Part shown: one piece after another, positions 63,576 through 64,000 of the stretch
Numbering within the stretch: position 1 is the stretch's first letter
Layout of the letters: every line of letters starts with the position of its first letter
Assembly: GCA_964017125.1 (NCBI GenBank)
Contig: OZ024916.1
Coordinates: forward strand, 3,469,798 to 3,533,797
Source: Flabesymbios commensalis
Taxonomy: Eukaryota > Annelida > Polychaeta > Terebellida > Flabelligeridae
Length of the DNA: 64,000 bases
Reading direction: 5' to 3'
Position numbers and translations under genes: made by a program
The notes under the pieces: generated by a model
Database searches by the model: none
Seen by the model: only the letters and a program-made list of their open reading frames with translations
What the model was told of the DNA's origin: nothing

Positions 63576-64000
63576 CTCGTCATAGTTTCCAGTCAAATCT
63601 TGCCAGTGTTTTGCGTTTACTGTGCTTTCTGAGATTCTGAGATTATGATCTGCAATGTGAAAAGCAAGAGGCCAGAAACTGGTTCCTGATCGTCATCTTC
63701 TATTTTCTTTATACCACATGACAATGTTACAAAATCTGTCGCAGACATTTCAGTTTGAAGATATCAAAAAGAACTGATCACATTCACAAAAAGATTGTCA
63801 ATAACTGCTGTACATAATTAGTACCATTAAAACTAAAAACATGATCTATTGGAGTATAGACATATTTATATTTAGCAGCTAGAACATATAGAATAGACGT
63901 CAACGTCTCGTGCTCGCCACAAAAACATGACTTTATATTGGGGTTAAGTACACCCCCCTCCCATTCACACACTAACCTGCACGAGTGATACCAAACTGAT
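63576..64000. other. no gene seen
   Basis: AT-rich. 63810-63860 and nearby look unremarkable; no exon was recognised with confidence. Confidence 0.4.

Noticed and set aside
63110-63640. ORFs of 79-157 codons at the right end
   Set aside because: The 51-bp array is open in several frames on both strands; no gene-like start or ending.

Overview
The window looks like nuclear DNA of a marine invertebrate. It has intron-rich genes, a TRIM/B-box family single-exon gene, tRNA-derived SINEs, LINE fragments, a Ty3-type LTR element and very many small foldback elements. I cannot name the species. A mollusc or other lophotrochozoan is plausible, but that is a guess. No bacterial-style operons, CRISPR arrays or real tRNA/rRNA genes were found.

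Layout. (1) 1.6-4.5 kb, + strand: the last three exons of an SLC16-type (monocarboxylate transporter-like) MFS gene whose 5' part lies left of the window. (2) 6.5-26.8 kb, - strand: a complete 14-exon acid sphingomyelinase (SMPD1-like) gene. All exon phases agree and give 615 residues with a signal peptide, a saposin domain with six cysteines, every metal-site residue of the phosphoesterase domain, and the C-terminal cysteine spacing of the family. Its introns hold a LINE fragment, a broken Ty3-type LTR element, SMPD1-edge repeat arrays, a 2-kb minisatellite and two kinds of pentanucleotide microsatellite nearby. (3) 27-37 kb: gene-poor DNA with minisatellites, foldback elements and SINEs, including a 3.2-kb array of ~56-bp units with a recent 1006-bp higher-order duplication. 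(4) 37.6-38.6 kb, + strand: three exons of an unidentified gene carrying two copies of a ~60-residue Cys/Tyr module. (5) 43.1-45.1 kb, - strand: a single-exon RING/B-box/coiled-coil/beta-propeller TRIM gene. (6) 45-64 kb: transposon-rich DNA, including a 3.84-kb element with 19-bp terminal inverted repeats (50.0-53.8 kb), a second LINE fragment, dimeric tRNA SINEs and a terminal 51-bp minisatellite.

The most unusual theme is that many tandem arrays here start on gene boundaries. The repeat unit contains the edge of a real exon together with its splice site, or the stop codon or poly(A) region. I see this at the SMPD1-like exon 2 donor, exon 7 donor, exon 11/12 intron, exon 14 acceptor and exon 14 3' end, at one acceptor and the stop codon of the transporter, and at the stop codon of the TRIM gene. 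The arrays therefore place rows of decoy or alternative splice sites and stops beside the real ones. A second theme is a set of TTAA-CCCTT-ended foldback elements (piggyBac-like ends) whose termini are alike but whose central hairpins belong to several unrelated sequence classes.
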